Shown here piece by piece: positions 7,907-15,190 of a DNA stretch of 64,000 nucleotides (its first letter is position 1; every line of letters starts with the position of its first letter). The translations under genes and the position numbers were made by a program. Below the pieces are notes generated by a model. It ran no database searches. It had not been told where the DNA came from and saw only the letters and a list, made by a program, of their open reading frames with translations. Source of the stretch: SZAS-103 sp038226665 (GTDB lineage Bacteria; Pseudomonadota; Gammaproteobacteria; Xanthomonadales; Xanthomonadaceae); contig JBBRQI010000015.1 in NCBI GenBank assembly GCA_038226665.1, positions 1 through 64,000 on the forward strand, read 5' to 3'.

Positions 7907-9030
7907 GGACGTTTCGTTTGAGTTGTCGTTGCGGCTGTTGGTTTCACGACAGGAGCAGTTGTTGCTGTTAGTGCTGCTGCAGTTGCATTTGCGGGAGCCG
8001 TATTCGCAGCATTGGGCATAGACGCTGCGGGAACCGATGGATCGGGTTGCGACTGGCGCAGACGCCGCAATTCGTCGAGCGTGCGGCCGAGTGTCGGCAA
8101 GTCGATGCGCAAGGGTGCGTGTTGCAGGTCGGCGAGCAATTGCCGCTGGTGCGTGACGGTTGCGGGCGCATACAGGCGCGGCAGCGACGCATCGATGCGC
8201 GTGAGCGCGGCGCGGAATGCGATCGCATCGCGACGTTCGAGTGCCAATCGCGCAAGCGTGATTTCAAGCCGCGTTGCAGTCAGTGCGGCTTCGCGTGCGG
8301 CTGGATCGAGCAGGTCCTGTGTTTGCGCGTGGCGCACTTCGACCATGCTGCCAACCACGCGATCGAGCACCGACGTGTGTTCGATGCGCGTCGGTGCTGC
8401 GGCAAAGGGCAAGGCGTCGAGGGTTGTCTCGAGCGCATCGAGTTGCCCGGCGATGCCTGCGCGCGGATCGGGCGGCAACGCGCGCAACGCGGCGATTTCC
8501 TGCGCAAGCGACTGGCGCAGGTTCAATGCCGACGGATCGGTCGAGCCCGCGAGCGTGGCGTCGGCCAATGCATAGGCATGCAATGCATTGCCCACGTCCG
8601 ACGACAGGACGAATTGCTGCTCGCCGATGGTCAGCAGCAACTCGGCCTCGTCGAGGCGCAATGCCTGTTCGCCTTGCGCGCGCGGACTGGAAATGCGCGC
8701 GACCGATTGTTCGAGCAATGCGGCGCGTTCGCCGACGCCGAGCACTTCGTCGCGCAGCAGTTGGTTGCTCGCGGTGGCGTCGCTCATGCGTTGCGCGAAC
8801 GCGTGCTGTTCGCGGCGCAGCGCGCTGATCGCGGTGGCAGTATCGCCGATCGACGCATCGTCGGATGTCGCGGCAAGCGGCGTTGATTGCATGTTCGTTC
8901 GCCACCACGCGCGCAATTCCCAGCCGCCGAATGCGAGCAGCGCGAGGATCACCAACCACAACAGCGCGCGGCCACGCCCGCGGCGCGGCGGTGCGACGGC
9001 GATGGAGTCGGATGAATCATTACTGGCCAT
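7903..9030 (-). CDS. hemX: HemX-family uroporphyrinogen-III C-methyltransferase-like protein
   Basis: The 375-aa protein has a short cytoplasmic N-terminus (MASNDSSDS), one membrane helix (ALLWLVILALLAFGGWELRA, about 23-42), a coiled-coil stretch, and then the DEAELLLTIGEQQFVLSSDV region that marks HemX proteins. It lacks the SAM-binding methyltransferase domain, so despite the usual name it is probably structural or regulatory. The C-terminus is a threonine/alanine-rich tail. ATG 9030 is the natural start; the open frame continues upstream only as a shadow of hemD. It overlaps hemY by four bases. Confidence 0.88.
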   Translation of the reverse strand: MASNDSSDSIAVAPPRRGRGRALLWLVILALLAFGGWELRAWWRTNMQSTPLAATSDDASIGDTATAISALRREQHAFAQRMSDATASNQLLRDEVLGVGERAALLEQSVARISSPRAQGEQALRLDEAELLLTIGEQQFVLSSDVGNALHAYALADATLAGSTDPSALNLRQSLAQEIAALRALPPDPRAGIAGQLDALETTLDALPFAAAPTRIEHTSVLDRVVGSMVEVRHAQTQDLLDPAAREAALTATRLEITLARLALERRDAIAFRAALTRIDASLPRLYAPATVTHQRQLLADLQHAPLRIDLPTLGRTLDELRRLRQSQPDPSVPAASMPNAANTAPANATAAALTATTAPVVKPTAATTTQTKRP

Positions 9031-9065
9031 GGAGTGACGCGTCGCGTAGGTGCCTGGAATGGATG

Positions 9066-9845
9066 CTACCGGAAGCCTCGCTGGCTGGCATGCGTGCAGA
9101 GCGCGTCCAGCAATGCGCGCGGGGTTGGTGCGTCGGCGCGGATGATGGTCTGAAAGCCTGCGTCGCGCGCAATCGCGAGAAGGCGTTCGCTGCTGACCAC
9201 CGCAATGCATCGCAGCAATGCCGCGCGTGCGGCATGCGGCAACGCTGCGAGCACGTTGTGTAGCGCTTCGGCGCTGGTCACACAGACTGCGCCGTGCCCG
9301 CGTGTATCGAGCAGGCGTTGCGAATGCGCTCGATTCAAACGCGCCGGCATGCGTGCATACACCTCGGCGATTGCGAGCGTCGCGCCATGTTCGCGCAGGT
9401 ATTGCGCAAGCAGGCCGCGTCCGTCGGGCGCGGTGACGATGCCGATGCGTGCGCCGCGCACTGATGCCAGTTCCGGCAGCGCGAGCAGGCTTTCGGAGGT
9501 CGCCAGCGGTGGAACCGTGACTTCGGCGATGCCGGCGCGACGCAACGCGGTGCGCGTCGCTTCGCCAAGCGCGAACACCACCTGTCGCGGCTTTGCGCCC
9601 AACGTGCGCATGCGTACGGTAAAACGCACCGCCGCCGGACTGGTGAAGATCACGCGCGCGCATTCCAAAGCAGCGTCCAAAGTAACCTGGGTCGGCGTAT
9701 CCTCACGCGCCATCAACCGCAATCCGGGCAGACTCAAACCGTCCGCTCCCAACGCCTCGGCGGCGCGCAACAAGCGACGATGCTGGCCGACCGGCCGCAA
9801 CGACACGACAAACCAATTCGACAACGGCAGGGACGACGGTGGCAT
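9066..9845 (-). CDS. hemD: Uroporphyrinogen-III synthase
   Basis: HemD cyclises hydroxymethylbilane to uroporphyrinogen III with inversion of ring D. The sequence shows the two-lobed pattern of the family: N-terminal WFVVSLRPVGQHRRLL, then VIFTSPAAVRFTVRM, VFALGEATRTAL, the hinge region, and a second lobe containing VCVTSAEALHNVLAAL and CIAVVSSERLLAIARDAGF. Length is 259 aa from ATG 9845; ATG 9857 is an equal alternative. No hemC is in the window. The start overlaps the divergently transcribed thioesterase gene by a few bases. Confidence 0.9.
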   Translation of the reverse strand: MPPSSLPLSNWFVVSLRPVGQHRRLLRAAEALGADGLSLPGLRLMAREDTPTQVTLDAALECARVIFTSPAAVRFTVRMRTLGAKPRQVVFALGEATRTALRRAGIAEVTVPPLATSESLLALPELASVRGARIGIVTAPDGRGLLAQYLREHGATLAIAEVYARMPARLNRAHSQRLLDTRGHGAVCVTSAEALHNVLAALPHAARAALLRCIAVVSSERLLAIARDAGFQTIIRADAPTPRALLDALCTHASQRGFR

Positions 9846-10366
9846 CGACGACAGCATCCGGACAGCTTCGCACAACCCAAACGACCCCAGCCATCGCGCA
9901 GACCCATGGCGTCGAGGCTGCACTCGCCCACATCGCCGCGCATTGCCGGAAGATGCCGCCGGTCGCAGCGCTTGGCGCGCGTCCGCTGGGCTACGACGGC
10001 AAGATGCTGCGCCTCGGCGCGCCGCTCGCAGCCAACGTCAACGACAAGGGCTGCGCGTTTGGCGGCAGCCTGAGCGGGCTGATGACGCTGGCCGGATGGG
10101 GATGGGTCACGCTGCGTCTTCGGCTAGAAGGACTCGACGCCGACGTCTATGTCGCCGACAGCCAGGTGAAATACCTGTCGCCGCTGTACGCGGACCTGAT
10201 CGCCGAGGCGATGCCTGCGGTCGACGAATCGTGGGAGCAATTCATCGACACGTTGCAACGTTACGGGAAGGCGCGCATCGCGATGCAGGCGCGGGTTCCG
10301 ATGGCGGCGGGCGGTGAGGCTGCCGTACTCACCGGCCGTTTCGTCGCAATGCGCCCGATGCGTTAG
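9839..10366 (+). CDS. YiiD C-terminal-type thioesterase domain protein
   Basis: The 175-aa product matches the hotdog-fold putative thioesterase domain found at the C-terminus of YiiD proteins. Supporting blocks are the central LRLGAPLAANVNDKGCAFGG, the long hydrophobic helix SLSGLMTLAGWGWVTLRL that follows, and VYVADSQVKYLSPLYADL. The only usable upstream start is GTG 9839, preceded by AGGGA at good spacing; in-frame ATGs come too late. It is divergent from hemD with overlapping 5' ends. The substrate is unknown; acyl-CoA or acyl-ACP hydrolysis is inferred from the fold. Confidence 0.78.
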   Translation: MASTTASGQLRTTQTTPAIAQTHGVEAALAHIAAHCRKMPPVAALGARPLGYDGKMLRLGAPLAANVNDKGCAFGGSLSGLMTLAGWGWVTLRLRLEGLDADVYVADSQVKYLSPLYADLIAEAMPAVDESWEQFIDTLQRYGKARIAMQARVPMAAGGEAAVLTGRFVAMRPMR

Positions 10367-10399
10367 TCTGTCGCATCTGCAGACGATCGGAGTCCGGAC

Positions 10400-10828
10400 A
10401 TGCCCCATCCCAGGTTGCGCGATCTACTGGCATGCCTTGCTTTGGCGTTGTTCGCCGGCTGCGGAATGAAGGCGTTGAAACCAAGTCCTGCGCATGCGCT
10501 GGATATGGCTTTTTACGAATACTCGAGCGATGTACGCTGGGGCGATTTCGACGCGGCTTACGATTTTGTCGATCCGAAAACCAAGATCGACCATCCGCTC
10601 AGCGATGTCGATCGCGCGCGTTTCAAGCAAATCTCGGTCTCGGCTTACGACGTGGTGTCGCGGGTGGATGGCGAGGGCAAGGTGGATCAGCAAGTCCAAC
10701 TCGGTATCATCAATCGTAATACCCAGATCCCGCGCAACGTCGTCTTTCACGAGCACTGGCGCTGGGATGCGGAGAAAAAGAAATGGTGGCTGGTGAGCGG
10801 ATTGCCGGACATCGCGCCGCAGGACTAG
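10400..10828 (+). CDS. Hypothetical lipoprotein
   Basis: This 142-aa protein has a clear lipoprotein signal, MPHPRLRDLLACLALALFAG followed by C21 (lipobox LFAGC). The mature part is hydrophilic with aromatic-rich strands (MAFYEYSSDVRWGDFDAAYD, HEHWRWDAEKKKWWLVSGLP). It resembles small conserved lipoproteins of unknown function in Xanthomonadaceae, but I cannot name a family. It follows the thioesterase gene by 33 bases and may share its transcript. Confidence 0.8.
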   Translation: MPHPRLRDLLACLALALFAGCGMKALKPSPAHALDMAFYEYSSDVRWGDFDAAYDFVDPKTKIDHPLSDVDRARFKQISVSAYDVVSRVDGEGKVDQQVQLGIINRNTQIPRNVVFHEHWRWDAEKKKWWLVSGLPDIAPQD

Positions 10829-10875
10829 CGAGGCCTCGCTGATCGCTGCCTCGCTGATCGTCACTGCGGAGCGTC

Positions 10876-10881
10876 TATAAT
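10876..10881 (+). promoter_or_regulatory. Consensus -10 hexamer upstream of the rhodanese gene
   Basis: A perfect TATAAT lies 27 bases before the GTG start of the rhodanese gene. No good -35 is seen 17 bases upstream (GCTGAT). The sequence just before carries a 13-base direct repeat, GCCTCGCTGATCG. This is a plausible but unproven promoter for the rhodanese-secB-gpsA group. Confidence 0.45.
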
Positions 10882-10908
10882 CGCGGGCCTGCCGTCGTTA
10901 GGATTCCC

Positions 10909-11352
10909 GTGCCGTCAATCGACCAGTTGCAAACATTCTTCGGCAACCACGTGCTGTTGTGCCTCGGCATCGTGGGCGTCACCATCGCGCTGATCGGCAA
11001 CGAACTCTCGCGCTTCACCCGCGGCTATCGCGCGATCGGGCCGGCGCAGCTGACTAACCTGATCAACCGCGAGAACGCGCTGGTCGTGGACGTGAGCGCC
11101 CCGACCGATTTCGAGAAAGGCCATGTCGTCGGCTCGCGCAACGTGGTGATGAGCCAGTTCGATCCGGAGAACAAGGATCTCGTGAAAGTCCGCGAACTCC
11201 CGGTCGCACTGGTCTGCCGCACCGGCACGACCTCGGCGCTCGCGGCCAAACGCTTGGCCAAGGCCGGTTTCAAGCAGGTCTTCTGGCTGGATGGCGGTGT
11301 CGCAGCATGGCAGTCGGCCGACCTGCCGGTGGCGCGCGGGCGAGGCGGATAA
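10909..11352 (+). CDS. Membrane-anchored rhodanese-like protein (YibN type)
   Basis: The 147-aa protein has an N-terminal membrane helix (HVLLCLGIVGVTIALIGNEL, about 13-32) and one rhodanese domain. The active-site loop is VCRTGTTS with cysteine at about residue 103, and the domain ends GGVAAWQSADLPV. It probably transfers sulfane sulfur at the cytoplasmic face of the inner membrane. The GTG start has AGGA upstream. In enterobacteria the yibN-grxC-secB-gpsA order is known; here rhodanese, secB and gpsA are kept but no glutaredoxin gene lies between them. Confidence 0.88.
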   Translation: MPSIDQLQTFFGNHVLLCLGIVGVTIALIGNELSRFTRGYRAIGPAQLTNLINRENALVVDVSAPTDFEKGHVVGSRNVVMSQFDPENKDLVKVRELPVALVCRTGTTSALAAKRLAKAGFKQVFWLDGGVAAWQSADLPVARGRGG

Positions 11353-11609
11353 AGCAGAAGCATCGCTTCGGCCCGCTGAGCGACCGCGCACGGATGCGCG
11401 GGCCGGCGCCAAACACCACGGATGGTTGCTTGTCTGGAACTCAAGGGAACAGCCGCCCGACAAGGACCGGCGCGCACCACCATGTACGCTGACTCGCCTC
11501 GAAGTTGAACGAAGCAGGTCGCCGCACCATCCCTGCAACATGCCTCTGTGGGATAATCCGCAATTCCCGCAGCCCCTCGATACGTCCCCTTTCCCGGAGT
11601 CCGAATTCC

Positions 11610-12116
11610 ATGGCCGATGAAGCCACCAATGGCGCCGCTGGCGCCGAAGCCGCAACGCCCGCGCAGTTCAACGTGCAGAAGATCTACCTGAAGAACGTCT
11701 CCTTCGAGGCGCCCAACGCGCCGGCGGTGTTCCAGGAGCAGGCGATCCCGCAGCTCCAACTCAACCTCAACCAGAAGGTTGCGCGTTTCGAGGACGACGT
11801 GTACGAGGTCGTGCTCACGATCACGCTCACCTGCACCATCAACGAGAAGACTGCGTATCTCGTCGAGGTCGATCAAGCCGGCGTCTTCGGATTGGCCGGG
11901 TTCGATGCCGCCGGAGTGGACATGATGCTCGGCACGCACTGCCCGAACGTGTTGTTCCCCTATGCGCGGCAAGCGATCAGCGAACTCGTCTCGCTCGGCG
12001 GTTTCCCGCCATTCCTGCTGCAGCCGTTGAATTTCGATGCGATCTACGCCGATCAGATGCGTCGTCGCATGGAAGACCCGCAGTCCGCGCAGCAGCCCGC
12101 GATCGGTAACGCTTAA
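11610..12116 (+). CDS. secB: Protein-export chaperone SecB
   Basis: SecB is a tetrameric cytoplasmic chaperone that keeps preproteins unfolded and delivers them to SecA. The 168-aa product shows the diagnostic blocks FNVQKIYLKNVSFEAPNAP, the LTCTINEKTAYLVEVDQAGVF region and CPNVLFPYARQAISELVSLG GFPPFLLQPLNFDAIY, with a short alanine-rich N-terminus. ATG 11610 with GGAG upstream is the start; the frame runs open to 11505 without a ribosome-binding site. A GATAAT sequence at 11552-11557 could be a -10 element. gpsA follows six bases later. Confidence 0.96.
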   Translation: MADEATNGAAGAEAATPAQFNVQKIYLKNVSFEAPNAPAVFQEQAIPQLQLNLNQKVARFEDDVYEVVLTITLTCTINEKTAYLVEVDQAGVFGLAGFDAAGVDMMLGTHCPNVLFPYARQAISELVSLGGFPPFLLQPLNFDAIYADQMRRRMEDPQSAQQPAIGNA

Positions 12117-12121
12117 GCGAC

Positions 12122-13144
12122 ATGACGGCCGTGCCGCCACGACTGGCCGTCATCGGTGCGGGTTCGTGGGGTACGGCGCTGGCCGCGCTGGCGGTGCGCA
12201 ATCACGTGCCCACGATCTTGTGGGCGCGCGATGCCGAACAGGCCGCGACGATCGATTGCGAGCATCGCAATCAGCGCTACCTTCCGGGCATCGTGTTGCC
12301 TGAAGGATTGCGTGCAACCGCTGACCTGCATTTCGCGCTGGCCGATTCCGACCTGGTACTTGTGGTTGTACCCAGCCACGCATTTACCGAAACCCTGCAC
12401 GCGCTCGCGCCGCACCGGCCCAGGCATGCGGGTGTCGCGTGGGCGACGAAGGGCTTCGAGCCGGGTTCCGGGCGCTTCCTGCATGAAGTAGCAGGCGAAG
12501 TGCTTGGTGCCGAAGTACCTCTGGCGATCGTCACCGGCCCATCGTTCGCGCGCGAAGTGGCGCAGGGTTTGCCGACTGCGGTGACTGTGCACTCCGAACG
12601 TCCGGCGTTTGCGCAGCTCGTCGCCGACACATTGCACGGGCCGACCTTCCGCGCCTACACCGGCAACGACGTGCAAGGCGCCGAACTCGGCGGCGCGATG
12701 AAGAATGTGCTCGCGGTGGCGACCGGCGTCGCCGACGGCATGAACCTCGGATTGAACGCGCGCGCAGGTTTGATCACGCGCGGTCTCAACGAGATGCTGC
12801 GGCTCAATGCCGCGCTCGGTGGTCGCCCGGAAACTCTGATGGGCCTGGCCGGCCTTGGCGATCTCGTGCTGACCTGCACCGGTGACCTGTCGCGCAACCG
12901 CAGGCTTGGACTCGCACTGGGCCGCGGGCAGTCGATCAAGGATGCGGTTGCCGAGATCGGACAAGTCGTCGAATCGGTGGATACGGCGGATGAAGTGATG
13001 CGCCTCGCCCGTCGGCTTAGCGTTGAGTTGCCGATCTCCGGGTTGGTGCAACGCGTGCTGCACGAGGAGATCACGCCTGCCGATAGCCTGCGTCTGTTGC
13101 TCGCAAGACAGCAGAAGCCCGAATACAGCGGCGATCTTGCTTGA
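12122..13144 (+). CDS. gpsA: NAD(P)-dependent glycerol-3-phosphate dehydrogenase
   Basis: GpsA reduces dihydroxyacetone phosphate to sn-glycerol-3-phosphate, the backbone for phospholipid synthesis. The 340-aa protein begins with the Rossmann motif VIGAGSWGTALA, carries VVVPSHAFTETL and WATKGFEPGSGRFLHEV, and the substrate-binding LGGAMKNVLAVATGVADGM block with the catalytic lysine (K in AMKNV). The conserved GLAGLGDLVLTCTGDLSRNR follows. It is closely coupled to secB and ends at a strong terminator. Confidence 0.96.
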   Translation: MTAVPPRLAVIGAGSWGTALAALAVRNHVPTILWARDAEQAATIDCEHRNQRYLPGIVLPEGLRATADLHFALADSDLVLVVVPSHAFTETLHALAPHRPRHAGVAWATKGFEPGSGRFLHEVAGEVLGAEVPLAIVTGPSFAREVAQGLPTAVTVHSERPAFAQLVADTLHGPTFRAYTGNDVQGAELGGAMKNVLAVATGVADGMNLGLNARAGLITRGLNEMLRLNAALGGRPETLMGLAGLGDLVLTCTGDLSRNRRLGLALGRGQSIKDAVAEIGQVVESVDTADEVMRLARRLSVELPISGLVQRVLHEEITPADSLRLLLARQQKPEYSGDLA

Positions 13145-13171
13145 TCGATGCTTGCGTTTGAATGAGGTGTG

Positions 13172-13199
13172 AAAAAGCCCGGCCGTAGCCGGGCTTTTT
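13172..13199. terminator. Bidirectional intrinsic terminator between gpsA and the Ax21-like gene
   Basis: AAAAAGCCCGGC and GCCGGGCTTTTT form a perfect 12-base stem around CGTA. The T-run on each strand lets it end both the rightward gpsA transcript and the leftward outer-membrane protein transcript, whose stop lies 20 bases away. Confidence 0.92.
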
Positions 13200-13218
13200 G
13201 GTTTCATCAGAGGTGCTA

Positions 13219-13794
13219 TCAGAAGCTGAATCGCGGGCCCACGAAATAGCTTTCGCCGTTATGCGACACCGTGGCTACGCCAACCAGACCCCAGTTCTTG
13301 TCGAACTTGTACTGGCCGCCGAGTTTGCCGAAGAGCTTTTCGCTGTTGTTGTGGCCGAGGTTGTCGTTGTGGCTGTTGGCATAGCCAGCCATCGCCCAGC
13401 CTTCGAAATGCGGCGCGAGAGCGCTACGCACGCCGAGTTCGCCACTATAGGCACGAGCATCTCCGCTGCGTCCTTCCAGCGTTGCCTGGCGGTAATCGAC
13501 ATCGGCGACGAAATCGGTTCTGTCGCTGATGGCCGTATGGAAACCGCCACCCAGGTTCCACACATTGGAAATCGCATCTAAATGGTCATGGCTGACGCGG
13601 CTGCCGCCGCCGAACACTTGGAAGTTCTGGCCCAATGCGACCGAGCCCGTTCCGCCCCAGCCGTGCGAGTTATGCCCGGAATCGCTGTTGGTGTAATCGT
13701 ATCCGCCCTGCAGATAGCTGTAGCTCAGGTCGCCCGCCTGGGCGGCGAGCGGGAGAATGGCAGTGGCCAATGCGGCCAGCAGAATGCGCTTCAT
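13219..13794 (-). CDS. Ax21-family outer-membrane beta-barrel protein
   Basis: The 191-aa protein has a cleavable signal peptide (MKRILLAALATAILPLAAQA, cut before GDLSYSY) followed by alternating amphipathic strands such as LSYSYLQGGYDYT, YKFDKNWGLVGVATVSHNG and the terminal SYFVGPRFSF, ending in phenylalanine as outer-membrane barrels do. Composition, length and the opening SYSYLQGGY match the Ax21/Omp1X group of Xanthomonadales. A quorum-sensing role was once proposed for Ax21 and later withdrawn; a barrel of unknown function is the safe reading. It stands alone, ending at the shared terminator. Confidence 0.78.
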   Translation of the reverse strand: MKRILLAALATAILPLAAQAGDLSYSYLQGGYDYTNSDSGHNSHGWGGTGSVALGQNFQVFGGGSRVSHDHLDAISNVWNLGGGFHTAISDRTDFVADVDYRQATLEGRSGDARAYSGELGVRSALAPHFEGWAMAGYANSHNDNLGHNNSEKLFGKLGGQYKFDKNWGLVGVATVSHNGESYFVGPRFSF

Positions 13795-13894
13795 GTGATA
13801 CCTCTGGTTATGTCTTGTACCGCTCGATGCGGCTGGCCCACGCTATGCGCTCGCAACTTAGTAGGCCTTAAACCGGAGGTGTACCTGAAGGAAC

Positions 13895-14371
13895 TTATTC
13901 GCAATCGCGCGAAACTGCGTTGACAAAGCCGAGTTGCCGCCACGCCTCGAACACGGTGATCGCAACCGCGTTGGACAGGTTCAGGCTGCGGTTTTGCGGG
14001 CGCATCGGCAATCGCAGGCGTTGCGTTTCCGGAACTTGCGCGAGCACACCGGCCGGCAGTCCGCGCGTCTCCGGACCGAACAGGAAAGCATCCTCGTTCA
14101 GGTAAAGCGGTCTGTCGTAGCGCACGGTTCCGCGCGTCGACAAGGCAAACAGGCGCGCATCCGGAATTGCCGAGAGGCACGCGTTCAGGTCGGCATGCAC
14201 TCGCAAATCGGTGAACTCGTGGTAGTCGAGGCCGGCACGGCGCAGGCGCGCATCGTCGAGCGTGAAACCTAACGGCTCGATCAAATGCAAGGTCGCGCCG
14301 GTATTCGCGCACAATCTGATCACGTTGCCCGTGTTCGGCGGGATTTCGGGTTGGTAGAGGATCACATGCAT
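13895..14371 (-). CDS. trmL: tRNA (cytidine(34)-2'-O)-methyltransferase TrmL
   Basis: TrmL methylates the ribose of the wobble base in tRNA-Leu isoacceptors using SAM. This 158-aa SPOUT protein shows the start HVILYQPEIPPNTGNVIRLC, LHLIEPLGF, the knot residues FGPETRGLP, and the closing loop LRLPMRPQNRSLNLSNAVAI. ATG 14371 opens directly with the conserved MHVILYQPEIP; the frame upstream is noise. It starts five bases after the SDR gene stop and is probably cotranscribed with it. Confidence 0.95.
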   Translation of the reverse strand: MHVILYQPEIPPNTGNVIRLCANTGATLHLIEPLGFTLDDARLRRAGLDYHEFTDLRVHADLNACLSAIPDARLFALSTRGTVRYDRPLYLNEDAFLFGPETRGLPAGVLAQVPETQRLRLPMRPQNRSLNLSNAVAITVFEAWRQLGFVNAVSRDCE

Positions 14372-14376
14372 GGCGC

Positions 14377-15075
14377 TTACCACGGCATCCGATTGCCTTG
14401 ATAGTCCACGAACAGGCCGCTGTCTTCGATCTTCAATCCCGAAATGACACGCAGCATCCCTGCCACCGAAGCCATCGGTTCGAGCGGTGCGTCGACGCCG
14501 CCCATGTCGGTCTTCACCCAGCCGGGATGGAACGCGATCACGCACACTGAGCTGTTGGCCAATCCGCGCGCGAGCAACACGCTCGCCATGTTCAGCGCAG
14601 CCTTGCTGATCGCATAACTTGGTGTGTAGAAACTGTTGGTGCGCGCGATCGAACCAAGCTGCGACGAAATGTTCGCGACAACCGCGTGGTCGCCTTGCGC
14701 CAGCAATGGCGCGAGCGACTGGGTGAGCATGAAGGGCCCGACCGTATTGGTCAGCAAACTCGAGGTCAACGCATCGGCAGTAACAGCTCCGAAATGTTCT
14801 CCCGGCACCAGCTGGCCCGCGTTGTTGATCAGCAGGTCGATCCCATCGAACACGCGCGCGGCGTGTTCGGAGAACGCCGTGATCGATCCCGCATCGGTCA
14901 CATCGAGCGGACGCACATGCAGGTGGTCCGGATGTGCAGCAGCAAGCGCATTCAGTGCCTCGGCGCGCTTCGGATCGCGACAGCCTGCCATCACGCGGTC
15001 GCCGCGTACGATCAGTTGGCGGGTGAATTCAAACCCGAGTCCACGACTTGCTCCAGTGACGATGATGCGGCGCAT
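14377..15075 (-). CDS. SDR-family oxidoreductase
   Basis: The 232-aa protein is a classical short-chain dehydrogenase: the TGASRGLGFEFTRQL nucleotide-binding motif at residues 7-21, LLINNAGQ, the catalytic serine in NISSQLGS, and the YAISKAALN motif (YxxxK). A C-terminal FHPGWVKTDMGG follows the usual PG motif. It resembles sniffer/csgA-like carbonyl reductases. Substrate and physiological role are not evident. trmL follows on the same strand. Confidence 0.88.
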   Translation of the reverse strand: MRRIIVTGASRGLGFEFTRQLIVRGDRVMAGCRDPKRAEALNALAAAHPDHLHVRPLDVTDAGSITAFSEHAARVFDGIDLLINNAGQLVPGEHFGAVTADALTSSLLTNTVGPFMLTQSLAPLLAQGDHAVVANISSQLGSIARTNSFYTPSYAISKAALNMASVLLARGLANSSVCVIAFHPGWVKTDMGGVDAPLEPMASVAGMLRVISGLKIEDSGLFVDYQGNRMPW

Positions 15076-15190
15076 GTTCTGCTCCGTAACGGGTTTTCTA
15101 GTCTAAGGCACGCTCGCGGCAGTAGCATGGGGACTCCCCGCACAGATCGCGGCGCTGCATCGCTATCTCCGACTCGCCAAAGGTTTTGCC

